Below, piece by piece: positions 49,399 to 57,600 of a DNA stretch of 64,000 nucleotides. A program made the position numbers and the translations under genes. The number at the start of each line of letters is the position of its first letter. The first letter of the stretch is position 1. The stretch is from NCBI RefSeq assembly GCF_042429235.1, contig NZ_JBHMBA010000001.1. One strand, given 5' to 3'. Below the pieces are notes generated by a model. The model had not been told where the DNA came from, did not search any database, and saw nothing but the letters and a program-made list of their open reading frames with translations. This DNA is from Arthrobacter_B citreus (GTDB taxonomy: Bacteria; Actinomycetota; Actinomycetes; Actinomycetales; Micrococcaceae).

Positions 49399-50169
49399 TC
49401 AGGCCCCGTCAACCCAGAAGACTGCATCGGCCCGCGGCCGATGGGATGCGATCAGCCGGGCGTTGGCCTCGTCGCTGCCCAGGGCCCATTGGCGGGCCTC
49501 ATCCGGCGTCTTGCCATAAAGCGTGTGGCGGCGGATCAGCCGCTCACGGCGGATGCTGTCCCGGGTCTCCAGAAACCACACCTCGTCCATGGCATCCCGG
49601 GCACGGGCCCACCCGCCATCCAGCAGCAGGTAGTTGCCCTCAGTGATCACCAGCGGCACGTCACTGCGGATGGGGAGGGCCGATCCAATCGGCTCCTCCA
49701 GCTCCCGCCGAAAGTCCGGGGCATAGATCACCGGCTCCTGCGCCGTCTGGCAGTGCAGCCGCTCCAACAGTGCCGCGTACCCGCCGTCGTCGAACGTGTC
49801 CGGGGCCCCCTTTCGCATGCGCCGGCCCAGCGCCTCCAGGACACTGTTCGCCAGATGGAAACCGTCCATCGGCACCAGGACGGCTGTTTCGGCGCCCAGC
49901 TCGGCCGCGAGCTGCGCGGCGACCGTGGACTTGCCCGCTCCCGGAGCCCCGGTGATGCCCAGAATCCGGCGCCCACCACCCGAGGCCAGCCGCCGCGCCC
50001 GCCCGGCCAGTTCCTGCACAGTTGTTTGGTCAACGGGGGATTGTTCAACCGGGGTTTGTTCAACGGGGGATTGTTCAACCGGGGTTTGTTCAACGGGGGT
50101 TTGTTCGGCGGCGGCCTGGTCAACGGTATCGCCGGTGCTGTGCTGGTGCGGATGCGGTGAGGAGTCCAT
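49399..50169 (-). CDS. P-loop nucleoside/nucleotide kinase family protein (uridine kinase/PanK-like)
   Basis: A 256-residue kinase: Walker A GAPGAGKST, Walker-B-type strand ETAVLVPMDGFHLAN, lid helix RRERLIRRHTLYGKTPDEARQW and the C-terminal ADAVFWVDG. PMDGFHL with HPLPxDA-like lids place it in the fructose/ribose kinase-like group (COG1072-related); substrate unknown. The N-terminal ~40 residues before the fold (QTPVEQTPVEQSPVEQT) are a hexapeptide repeat made by an 18-bp array near 50025-50105, probably without function. No operon partner. Confidence 0.87.
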   Translation of the reverse strand: MDSSPHPHQHSTGDTVDQAAAEQTPVEQTPVEQSPVEQTPVEQSPVDQTTVQELAGRARRLASGGGRRILGITGAPGAGKSTVAAQLAAELGAETAVLVPMDGFHLANSVLEALGRRMRKGAPDTFDDGGYAALLERLHCQTAQEPVIYAPDFRRELEEPIGSALPIRSDVPLVITEGNYLLLDGGWARARDAMDEVWFLETRDSIRRERLIRRHTLYGKTPDEARQWALGSDEANARLIASHRPRADAVFWVDGA

Positions 50170-50318
50170 GCGGACATTCTCCGGCAGATTTTCCGTGCAG
50201 GGGGAATCATCGCGGCGGGCTCTGCGTTATTATTTTCGGACGCCGGAACATGGCTGGACGGAAGCAGGACAACCGGCCGGCAGGTTCTGCGGCTGTGCAT
50301 GAATTGATAACTACACAC

Positions 50319-50690
50319 GGGGATGATCGGTTTCGACGGTGTTTGCCGCGACAGGGGAAGCGGGCCGAGGATGCAGAGTTATCTCGCTAACGCTCTCTGC
50401 AAAAAAATAAGTGCCAAACCTATGCGCACTGACTTCGCCCTTGCTGCCTAAGCAGTAAGGCACAGTCCGTCAGCCCGGAGTTGCTCTCGCTCCGGTGTCT
50501 GGCGTCGTTTAGAGGGCCACTGCTGAACACCCAAGCCGTGAGGGTGTTCGGGACACTTTAACGGCTGGGCCCGGATCAGCCGCACGTCTGTACGACGGCT
50601 GGGGCCAAGAAAATCCGACGCAGACTGCGCCCGGAGAAGCCCTTTCAACACAACATCGGACGGGGGTTCGATTCCCCCCATCTCCACCAC
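50319..50690 (+). ncRNA. ssrA: tmRNA
   Basis: Transfer-messenger RNA that rescues stalled ribosomes. The 5' end GGGGATG pairs with CATCTCC before the 3' ACCA (encoded CCA at 50688-50690), and GGTTCGATTCCCC is the T-arm. The tag ORF is at 50413-50451: AKPMRTDFALAA then TAA, resume codon GCC. The ending DFALAA is the degradation signal, and AK..RTDFALAA resembles tags of Arthrobacter. A -10-like TGATAA is at 50305-50310. Total length 372 nt is normal. A terminator follows at 50709. Confidence 0.97.
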
Positions 50691-50708
50691 CGGCACCAGC
50701 CGGATACT

Positions 50709-50746
50709 GAAGGCCTGCCCGGCAACGGGCGGGCCTTCGGCGTTTT
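50709..50746 (+). terminator. Rho-independent terminator of tmRNA
   Basis: GAAGGCCTGCCCG and CGGGCGGGCCTTC pair over 13 bp (one U-G) around GCAA, followed by TTTT at 50743-50746, 18 bases past the tmRNA 3' end. Confidence 0.9.
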
Positions 50747-50800
50747 GTCGTGCTGCTGAAAATTCGGGCCTGCTGAGTGCCCGGGCGCTTGAATTCCGCC

Positions 50801-51157
50801 CTACTGAAACTCCCTCGGGATGACCGTTCCCTGGTGAAACCGCAGCCGTGCCGTGGCTCCCGAGGTGTCCCACACCGAGGCGTGCCGGCTCTGCCGGGTT
50901 CCGGTCCGAAGCCGGTAGGTCAGGAGGACAAGATGCTCAGCCAGGTCAACGAAGCCCCATTCGTCCGCATCCGGCGCCGGACGCAGGGCCTCCCCGCCAA
51001 GGGCATCAATGACTTCGGCTCGCGTCCAACGGCGTCCGGAACGGCCGATCTCGACAAATTCCGGGTGAAGCAGCTCCTCCATCCGGGCTGCCTGACTCCG
51101 CGTGGAGGACTCGAGAAGTTCCAATTCAGCGTTTTGAACATCCGCATGTTGATTCAT
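50801..51157 (-). CDS. DUF4440/SnoaL-like (NTF2-fold) protein
   Basis: A 118-residue NTF2-like protein; the start MNQHADVQNAELELLES at 51157 fits better than longer frames. EELLHPEFVEIGRSGRRWTRAEVIDAL is the DUF4440 opening (a cone-shaped beta sheet with helix), and VLLTYRLRTGTRQSRHASVWD is the family's sheet core. Members are small enzymes or binding proteins of unknown substrate. The gene is monocistronic. Confidence 0.83.
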   Translation of the reverse strand: MNQHADVQNAELELLESSTRSQAARMEELLHPEFVEIGRSGRRWTRAEVIDALGGEALRPAPDADEWGFVDLAEHLVLLTYRLRTGTRQSRHASVWDTSGATARLRFHQGTVIPREFQ

Positions 51158-51240
51158 GCGATCAGTGTGCCTGATTCGGTCCGGTCTCCTAGGCTGGGTT
51201 CCACGGAAACGCAGGACGACCCCAGGCAGGGAGGCCAAAC

Positions 51241-51732
51241 ATGACGGGACGCGGACGCACACTGCTCAAGGCGGCAGGCACCGGAGCCGCGGCGGGACTG
51301 GTGGGCGTGGCGGTGATGACCGCCGGCGAAAAGGCGGAGCAGCTGCTCACCTCCCGGCCCAATTCGTACGTGCCGGCCCGGACGCTGCTGACCCTGCTGG
51401 GCAAAAAACCGGACGACGGCGCACAGCCGCCCGGCTGGAATCACGCCATGCACTGGGGAACCGGAGCGGTGCTCGGTGCGCTGCGGGGTGTCTGGTCAGT
51501 GACGGGCATCCGGGGACCGGTGGCCAACAGCACCCACACCGTGGTGCGGCTGGCCACGGACCAGACCCTGGAAAATGCCACCGGTGTCGGAGCTCCGCCG
51601 TCGTCATGGCCGGCCGGTGAAACCGTGGTGGATGTGTGGCACAAGGCCGTGTATTCGTGGGTGACCGGGGCGGTCAGCGATGCGTGGATAGCGCCGGTGC
51701 TGGAATCACGCCGGGGAACCACCAGCCACTGA
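51241..51732 (+). CDS. Conserved hypothetical membrane-associated protein
   Basis: A 163-residue protein with an N-terminal Gly/Ala helix (AAGTGAAAGLVGVAVMTAG), then PGWNHAMHWGTGAVLGALRGVWSVTG and a C-terminal VDVWHKAVYSWVTGAVSD. The alternating Gly-rich helices resemble YagU/DUF1440-like proteins, but the match is loose. ATG follows GGGAGG about nine bases upstream. Function unknown. Confidence 0.72.
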   Translation: MTGRGRTLLKAAGTGAAAGLVGVAVMTAGEKAEQLLTSRPNSYVPARTLLTLLGKKPDDGAQPPGWNHAMHWGTGAVLGALRGVWSVTGIRGPVANSTHTVVRLATDQTLENATGVGAPPSSWPAGETVVDVWHKAVYSWVTGAVSDAWIAPVLESRRGTTSH

Positions 51733-51754
51733 GCGTACGCGCCGTCTGCCGGTC

Positions 51755-52912
51755 CTAGACCTCCACCCGGCCGGCACCGGCGTCCGGCAGCACCGTGAAG
51801 AGGGCCGGAGCGGCATAACCCGCCGCAGCAAAGGCGCGGGTCACCGCGTCAGTGACAGCACCGGCGTCGTCGACCGGCACGAGCGCGATGGCCGAGCCGC
51901 CAAAGCCGCCGCCGGTCATCCGGGCTCCAAGCGCTCCGGCGCCGAGCGACGTTTCCACTGCCAGGTCCAGCTCCGGGCAGGAGATTTCAAAGTCGTCGCG
52001 CATGGAGGCATGGCTTTCGTTGAGCAGCGGCCCGAGCTTGGACGGACCGGATTCCCGCAGGACCTCCACAGCGGCCAGCACCCGGGCGTTCTCAGTCACG
52101 ATGTGCCGGACCCGCCGGAAGGTTTCCTCATCAAGCACGTCGGCGGCTGCGGCGAGATCATCCGTGGTGAGGTCCCGCAGAGCCGGTACCCCCATGGCCT
52201 TGGCGCCCTTCTCGCAGGATGCGCGCCGCGAAGCATAACCGCCGGTGGAATGTTCGTGGCTGACCTTCGTGTCAATGACCAGCAGGGCAAGGCCGCTGCC
52301 GGCCAGGTCCAGCGGCACCAGCTGGGCTTCCCGGCTGCGGCAGTCGAGGAAGACCGCGTGTCCTTCCTCGCCGAGCAGGGATGCGGACTGGTCCATGATT
52401 CCGGTGGGTGCGCCAACCATGAGATTCTCGGCGCGCTGGCCCAGGGCGGCCAGTTCGGGCCCGCTCAGTCCGGCCTCAAAGAGGTCGTTGGCCATGACCG
52501 CGACGGCGCATTCCAGCGCAGCCGAGGACGACAGGCCAGCACCCACCGGCACGTCCGAATCCAGGAGTATGTCGACGCCGGGGACCTTGATGCCGTGGTC
52601 CTCGAAGGCCCACAGCACGCCCAGCGGATAGGCGGCCCAGCCGTCGATGCTGCCCGGCGCCAGGTCGTCCAGGTGCGCGCCGGCGGTGCTTCCGCCACCA
52701 AAAGCGGAATGGACGACGGCGGTGCGGTCAGTGCGCGGCGCTGCGGCCACCGACGTCGTGCGGTTAATGGCGAACGGCAGCACAAATCCGTCGTTGTAGT
52801 CGGTGTGCTCGCCAATCAGGTTGACCCGCCCCGGGGCGGACCAGATTCCCGCCGGCTCCCGGCCGAAGCGGTCGGTGAAGGCAGCGGCAAGTTCAGGGGT
52901 GGAGAGGGTCAT
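51755..52912 (-). CDS. galK: Galactokinase
   Basis: GHMP kinase of the Leloir pathway: ATP + galactose to galactose-1-phosphate. The 385-residue product has the signature GRVNLIGEHTDYNDGFVLP (substrate motif), the ATP loop VPVGAGLSSSAALE and the C-terminal MTGGGFGGSAIAL. The start overlaps the galT stop (ATGA), so the pair is coupled and galT is first. No galE or regulator is adjacent in this window. Confidence 0.97.
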   Translation of the reverse strand: MTLSTPELAAAFTDRFGREPAGIWSAPGRVNLIGEHTDYNDGFVLPFAINRTTSVAAAPRTDRTAVVHSAFGGGSTAGAHLDDLAPGSIDGWAAYPLGVLWAFEDHGIKVPGVDILLDSDVPVGAGLSSSAALECAVAVMANDLFEAGLSGPELAALGQRAENLMVGAPTGIMDQSASLLGEEGHAVFLDCRSREAQLVPLDLAGSGLALLVIDTKVSHEHSTGGYASRRASCEKGAKAMGVPALRDLTTDDLAAAADVLDEETFRRVRHIVTENARVLAAVEVLRESGPSKLGPLLNESHASMRDDFEISCPELDLAVETSLGAGALGARMTGGGFGGSAIALVPVDDAGAVTDAVTRAFAAAGYAAPALFTVLPDAGAGRVEV

Positions 52913-54069
52913 GACAGGGCCTTTCCGGCGGGCTGCGCCTTGGCAATGGAGGAGGGGGCGGCGGCAGTGGGGGAGGGGACGGCGCGCAGGGCAGCTGCCA
53001 CCTGTTCGGGAAGCGTGTCGTTGATGAACGCGCCCATTGCCGCTTCGGAGCCGGCCAGGAACTTGAGTTTGTCCTCCGCGCGGCGGGGCGAGGTGAGTTG
53101 GAGGTGCAGGCGGCTTGCCGGGCGGAGGCGGGCCTCCAGCGGTGCCTGGTGCCATGCCGCAATGTAGGGGGTGGGAGTGGAGTAGAGGCCGTCAACGCGG
53201 CCCAGCAGGTCAAGGTAGACCGACGTCAGGTCATCACGCTCATCGTCGTTCAGTTCGGCAAGGTCCGCCACCTGGCGGTGCGGAACCAGATGAACCTCCA
53301 GGGGCCACCGGGCGGCAAAAGGCACAAAGGCACTGAAGTGGCGGCCTTCGAGGATCATTCGCTCGCCTGCTGTCCGCTCCGCGTCCAGTGCCGCTCCCAG
53401 GAGGGTTTGCTGTCCGCCGGAGGCTTCATGGAATGCGGCGGCCTGCTGCGCCATGACCGCGGAGCGGGGAGGAATGAACGGGTAGGCATAGATCTGCCCG
53501 TGCGGATGCAGCAGGGTCACGCCGATGTCCGCGCCGCGGTTTTCGAAGCAGAACACCTGCCGGATGCCTTCCATTGCCGACAGCGCCTCGGTGCGCTGCG
53601 CCCAAGCGTCCACCACGGTGCGGGCACGCTCGTGGGACAGGGACCCAAACGATCCCTCGTGCGCGGAGTCGAACGCCACCACTTCACAGCGGCCGTAGGC
53701 GGGCGCCGTCGCACCCCACGCCGGGTTGTCCGGGAGGACCCCAAGATCCGGGCCGAAGGACGGAAAGCGGTTCTCGAACACCACCACCTCATAGTCCTCC
53801 GCCGGGATTTCGGAGGCGCGCGACGGCGACGAGGGGCACAGCGGGCACTGGTCGGCGGGCGGCAAATGGGTGCGCGACTGGCGGTGCGCGGCGACCGCGA
53901 TCCATTCACCGGTCAGGGCGTCAAACCGTGCGGTGCCGTTACCCGGCCGCGGCGGCAGCCCCCGGCTGTCGGCGGGGGCAGCCGCACGGCGGCGGGCGGT
54001 CTCGGCGGAGGCGTCAAAATAGATGAGTTCCCGGCCGTCGGATAGCCGCGTGCTGGTGGAGACTGTCAT
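52909..54069 (-). CDS. galT: Galactose-1-phosphate uridylyltransferase
   Basis: GalT moves UMP from UDP-glucose to galactose-1-phosphate through a UMP-histidine intermediate. The 386-residue protein has zinc cysteines in QCPLCPSS, the catalytic HPHGQIYAYPFIPP and the distal LHLQLTSPRR/EVHLVPHRQ His-rich motif. ATG 54069 follows AAGGAA; a GTG 33 bases upstream is possible. First of a two-gene galTK operon. Confidence 0.96.
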   Translation of the reverse strand: MTVSTSTRLSDGRELIYFDASAETARRRAAAPADSRGLPPRPGNGTARFDALTGEWIAVAAHRQSRTHLPPADQCPLCPSSPSRASEIPAEDYEVVVFENRFPSFGPDLGVLPDNPAWGATAPAYGRCEVVAFDSAHEGSFGSLSHERARTVVDAWAQRTEALSAMEGIRQVFCFENRGADIGVTLLHPHGQIYAYPFIPPRSAVMAQQAAAFHEASGGQQTLLGAALDAERTAGERMILEGRHFSAFVPFAARWPLEVHLVPHRQVADLAELNDDERDDLTSVYLDLLGRVDGLYSTPTPYIAAWHQAPLEARLRPASRLHLQLTSPRRAEDKLKFLAGSEAAMGAFINDTLPEQVAAALRAVPSPTAAAPSSIAKAQPAGKALS

Positions 54070-54172
54070 GAATTCCTTAGTCGGCCGGTCGCTGGAATTC
54101 ACAGACTATCCCAAGCCGCAGCGCCATCTGCGGGTGTGACAGGGCCGTGCGGAACCCGCCGCCGCGGGACGG

Positions 54173-55012
54173 CTACAGAATGGGGCGGCCGCCCGTCACG
54201 GCGACGCGCGCACCCGAAATGTAGCTGCCGTCGTCGGACGCCAGGAGTACGTACACCGGGGCCAGTTCCGCGGGCTGCCCGGGACGTCCCAGCGGCGTAT
54301 CGGAGCCGAAGGACGCCACTTTTTCCGGCGGCATGGTGGCGGGAATCAACGGGGTCCAGATCGGTCCCGGGGCCACGCTGTTCACCCTGATGCCCTTCTC
54401 GCCCAGCAGCTGTGCCAGGCTGGCGGAGAAGTTGGCGATGGCCGACTTTGTTGCGGCGTACGGCGCGAGCGTGGGGCTGGGCATGTCCGAGTTCACCGAA
54501 GAGCTGCCGATGATCGAAGAGCCCGGAGCCATGTGGGGAAGCGCGGCCTTCACGAGGTAGAACATCGCGTTGATGTTGACCTTGAAGGTGTACTCCCACT
54601 CTTCGTCGGAAATCTCGTCGAGGGACTCATGGTTCATTTGATAGGCGGCATTGTTCACGAGGATGTCGACCTTGCCGAACTCACGAACCGCGGTGTCGAT
54701 GACCTTGCGGCACTGCTCGGCCGTGTCCAGATCTCCGGGAACCAGCACGGCGCGGCGGCCGGCCTCTTCCACCCAGCGGGCCGTTTCCTTCGCGTCGTCG
54801 TCCTCGTTCAGGTAGGAGATGACGACGTCGGCGCCTTCACGCGCGTACGCAATCGCCACCGCCCGTCCGATGCCGCTGTCGCCGCCGGTAATCACCGCGG
54901 TCTTGTCCGTCAGCTTGCCCATCCCACGGTATGTCTTCTCGCCGCAGTCCGGGGTGGGGGTCATCTCGCCCTGGGTGCCCGGGGTGTCCTGCTGCTGTTC
55001 CGGCTGGTTCAT
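54173..55012 (-). CDS. General-stress SDR oxidoreductase (GSP39/YdaD type)
   Basis: A 279-residue classical SDR: Gly motif GGDSGIGRAVAIAYAREGADV, NNAAYQ, catalytic Ser in IIGSSSV, and Tyr/Lys in YAATKSAIANFSASLAQLLGEKGIRVN. The N-terminal 35 residues (polar; QQQDTPGTQGEMTP) and DCGEKTYRGMGKLTDKTA are the general-stress-protein 39 hallmarks. GAAAGGA stands before ATG 55012. The substrate is unknown. It shares a 160-bp divergent promoter with a small hydrophilic protein, with a palindrome and a perfect TATAAT box. Confidence 0.93.
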   Translation of the reverse strand: MNQPEQQQDTPGTQGEMTPTPDCGEKTYRGMGKLTDKTAVITGGDSGIGRAVAIAYAREGADVVISYLNEDDDAKETARWVEEAGRRAVLVPGDLDTAEQCRKVIDTAVREFGKVDILVNNAAYQMNHESLDEISDEEWEYTFKVNINAMFYLVKAALPHMAPGSSIIGSSSVNSDMPSPTLAPYAATKSAIANFSASLAQLLGEKGIRVNSVAPGPIWTPLIPATMPPEKVASFGSDTPLGRPGQPAELAPVYVLLASDDGSYISGARVAVTGGRPIL

Positions 55013-55037
55013 GACTGTCCTTTCACTGGAAAAGTGC

Positions 55038-55053
55038 TAAGCAGGCTTATAAT
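55038..55053. promoter_or_regulatory. Inverted repeat and TATAAT box in stress-gene promoter
   Basis: TAAGC-AG-GCTTA (55038-55049) overlaps TATAAT (55048-55053). It lies between the SDR gene and the small protein gene at 55172 and could serve either direction. Promoter or operator status is inferred from position and consensus only. Confidence 0.5.
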
Positions 55054-55171
55054 CTAGTGGTGTTGGCGATGGTTGTGAAGCCCTAATTTCGGCTCACCCG
55101 CAGCCCGCCGGCGGACCTGGACAGCCTCCACGCTGCTGTGCCGAAGCAGCTGTGATCAGCAAAGGAGAAGA

Positions 55172-55408
55172 ATGATGGCCACCGCAGATGACCGTTCCGC
55201 CATGCCGGCGCAGAACGAAGCCGATGCCCTGGAACAGCAGGCTCCCGCGATCCCGGAGGCGCAGGAGGATGCCGGAATCCAGGATCCGGTCCGCGCGCAC
55301 GGAGATCCGCTGCGGCCGGAGGGTTCGGAGGCTGACCGGCTTGAGCAGGACGCCGACGGCGGGATGGCTCCCGATGAAGACGACTATCCCCGCGGCGGCG
55401 CCGGCTGA
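55172..55408 (+). CDS. Small acidic hydrophilic protein
   Basis: A 78-residue acidic protein without hydrophobic segments (rich in Asp, Glu, Ala, Pro), behind AAAGGAGAA. It looks disordered. ATG doublet at 55172/55175. It shares the promoter region with the stress SDR and precedes a second small protein by 51 bases, so it may be part of a stress response. No family recognised. Confidence 0.65.
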   Translation: MMATADDRSAMPAQNEADALEQQAPAIPEAQEDAGIQDPVRAHGDPLRPEGSEADRLEQDADGGMAPDEDDYPRGGAG

Positions 55409-55459
55409 AGGCAGCCGAAGGGAAGACCTGGAAACCGCTCAAGATACAGGAGGAAGAAG

Positions 55460-55798
55460 ATGACTGATTCACCCGCTCACGATGACCTGCAGCTGCCCGG
55501 CTATGATCACCTTCCGCTCGGTTCCCTGCCCTCCCGGATCCATCCGCTCGATGAAGCCGGAGTGTCCGGGCTGCTGGCCTACGAACGGGCGCACGCCAAC
55601 CGGCTGCCCGTCATCCAGGTTCTTGAGCACAGGCTCGAGGCGCTGCGCGGCGGTGAAGAGCCCAGCGGTTCGGTTCCGGAAGATATGCCCGAGATGACGC
55701 AGAACCAGCAGGGATCCAAGGTCTCCCCGGCAACCACCGGCCCCAAGATTAATCCGCCGTCGCAGGGTGATCCCACCAACCCGGCGCAGCCGCGCTAG
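55460..55798 (+). CDS. Small conserved hydrophilic protein
   Basis: A 112-residue protein behind AGGAGGAAGAAG. The N-terminal part YDHLPLGSLPSRIHPLDEAGVSGLLAYERAHANRLPVIQVLEHRLEALR is a compact helical domain that I have seen in actinobacterial stress loci, followed by a disordered Gln/Pro tail. No function known. Probably co-transcribed with the small acidic protein upstream. Confidence 0.75.
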   Translation: MTDSPAHDDLQLPGYDHLPLGSLPSRIHPLDEAGVSGLLAYERAHANRLPVIQVLEHRLEALRGGEEPSGSVPEDMPEMTQNQQGSKVSPATTGPKINPPSQGDPTNPAQPR

Positions 55799-55871
55799 GA
55801 ACTTGAGCCGGGCCTGGCTGGCAGGTGAGGCAGGCCGCAGGTGAGGCAGGCAGGCAGGTCGGCCCTGCCGG

Positions 55872-56723
55872 TCAGGCGGCCCGGTCAGCTGACGCCCGGG
55901 GATGCTGGTGTGCTCCATGAGGGTGCACGCCCAGGCTTTGCCTGGTGTGGCTCTCCAAGTCAGCGATCGCCTGGTCCGGAAGATCGATGATGCCCCGCAG
56001 GGAACCGCGCAGGCTGCGGTAGGCCGCCTCAACCTCCGAAGGGGTGGCGGCGCCGTCCAGGATGATGTTCAGCGCCTGCCGGGCCGTGGCCAGCTTGCTG
56101 CGCTCGGCATCGCTGAGCTTTGACTGGCCGCAGCGCCGCGCGTACTTTTCGGCAGTAATCAGGGCAACTTCGAAGCGGTCCACGGCACGGTGGAGCTTTG
56201 ATCCCTCCGCGTGGCCGCGGCCGATGTCCAGGGCTTCCGCCTCTGCGGCGCGGATGCCCTGCATGGCCACGATGACGTCGCGGATCACGGGATCTGAGTA
56301 ATCGGTCATGGCCGGGTAGTCGATCATGAGCGAAACATCGGTTTCGTAGCGGGACCACTTCACCAGCAGATCGTCACGGCGCTGGTGCAGCCGGCGCCAG
56401 GATTCGGCCCGGGCCGCGGCGTCGTCGCGCCGGTTCTGCTTCCGGCGGGCCCGGCGCCTGAGTCCGCGCACGCCCACGGCCAGCAGTACTGCCGCTCCGA
56501 TGAACAGCGACGGTGCCAGGAACACGCCGAAGAACGAGAGGATCGAGGGGCCGTCGTCGAATTCCCGGTAAGAATCGGAGCCGTCCATCATCTCGGAGGA
56601 TTCAGAGAAGACCCAGTCGATCATCTGGAAGGCGCCGTAGCCCAGGACCGCCACCAGGCCGGCGGTAAAGGCCGTGAAAATCAGGGCAGCCACCGCGACT
56701 TTTTTCGCCAGTCTCTTCAGCAT
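55872..56723 (-). CDS. Membrane protein with cytoplasmic helical domain
   Basis: A 283-residue protein with two hydrophobic segments (about 9-31 and 60-85) followed by a basic stop-transfer (RRRARRKQNRR) and a long, mainly helical soluble domain (100-255) rich in Ala/Arg/Asp, ending with a His/Pro-rich tail. The pattern resembles uncharacterised actinobacterial proteins with a coiled-coil-like cytoplasmic part. Function not known. Confidence 0.75.
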   Translation of the reverse strand: MLKRLAKKVAVAALIFTAFTAGLVAVLGYGAFQMIDWVFSESSEMMDGSDSYREFDDGPSILSFFGVFLAPSLFIGAAVLLAVGVRGLRRRARRKQNRRDDAAARAESWRRLHQRRDDLLVKWSRYETDVSLMIDYPAMTDYSDPVIRDVIVAMQGIRAAEAEALDIGRGHAEGSKLHRAVDRFEVALITAEKYARRCGQSKLSDAERSKLATARQALNIILDGAATPSEVEAAYRSLRGSLRGIIDLPDQAIADLESHTRQSLGVHPHGAHQHPRASADRAA

Positions 56724-56774
56724 GGCGCCAGCTTACCGAGTGCGGGGCCTCGGGCACAGGGGATGCCGGGTATC

Positions 56775-57428
56775 TCACACGAACGCCAGGACCGGTCCGG
56801 CCAGCTCGCCGCCGATCTGCTCCGGAGGGCGCTTGTTTCCACGCACCTCAAAGGAGTGGTTGCCGCCTTCGATCCGCTGGACAGCGGCATTTGGCCCAAC
56901 GCGCTCAGCGACGGGTTCCAGTTCCCCGGGCAGTGCGAACGGGTCCCGGGTTCCCTGCAGGAACAGCATCGGCAGGGTCAGTCCGTACAGATGTTCGTCG
57001 CGCATCTTCTCCGGCTTGCCCGGCGGATGCAGCGGATAGCCGAGGAGGATCAGCCCCGCCGTCGGCATGCCTTCGGCGGCGGCCATCGAGGCCATCCGGC
57101 CGCCGAAGGATTTTCCGCAGGCCCACAGCGGCAGGCCGGCGGTGCGCGCCGCGGCAGCCTCCATGGCATCCCGCCACGCCTGGATGGCGGCCGGGGGACG
57201 GTCCGGAAACTTCTTCCCGGCCTCGCGGTAGGGGAAGTTGAAGCGCAGCGTGGCGACTCCGCCGTCATTGAGCGCATTAGTGAAACCGGTGAGGAACGGA
57301 TGATCCATCCCGGCGCCGGCCCCGTGCGCGACGATGATGGCCGCAGTTGCGTCCGGGGGCGCGGCGAAGGCGGCCGAGACTTCGGTTGCGCCGCTCGGAA
57401 AAAGAAACTGTTCGTGCTGGATGGGCAT
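56775..57428 (-). CDS. Alpha/beta hydrolase (Tex30/KANL3-like)
   Basis: A 217-residue hydrolase. The nucleophile is in GKSFGGRMA, acid Asp in GTRDPF and His in GGNHSF. VAHGAGAGMDHPFL is the oxyanion loop of the Tex30 group. Start ATG at 57428; longer open frames upstream lack family sequence. The substrate is unknown. The following MFS gene is on the same strand but 172 bases upstream, so they may be separate units. Confidence 0.88.
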   Translation of the reverse strand: MPIQHEQFLFPSGATEVSAAFAAPPDATAAIIVAHGAGAGMDHPFLTGFTNALNDGGVATLRFNFPYREAGKKFPDRPPAAIQAWRDAMEAAAARTAGLPLWACGKSFGGRMASMAAAEGMPTAGLILLGYPLHPPGKPEKMRDEHLYGLTLPMLFLQGTRDPFALPGELEPVAERVGPNAAVQRIEGGNHSFEVRGNKRPPEQIGGELAGPVLAFV

Positions 57429-57600
57429 GTCCTTCAATTTACGCGGCCCGCGCCCGGGTGTTCTTACCGTCCGGGATGCTCCGTTGCTGCCGTCGATTTC
57501 CACCACGCAGCCCGGGACACGGTGGCGGTTATATCCGCCATCCGGGATGACCAGCTGACGGGGCGGGATCCCGGCTGGGTCCCCGAAATCTGATCGGCCG

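Noticed and set aside
48685..50160. 491-residue plus-strand frame over the PaaX-type and kinase genes
   Set aside because: Antisense of two recognisable proteins and made partly of the 18-bp repeat.
50319..50690. Integration of a phage or island at the tmRNA 3' end
   Set aside because: No integrase gene and no second copy of the tmRNA 3' end found in the window.
52010..53167. Long plus-strand frame opposite galK/galT
   Set aside because: Shadow of high-GC third positions; galK and galT on the other strand match their families over full length.
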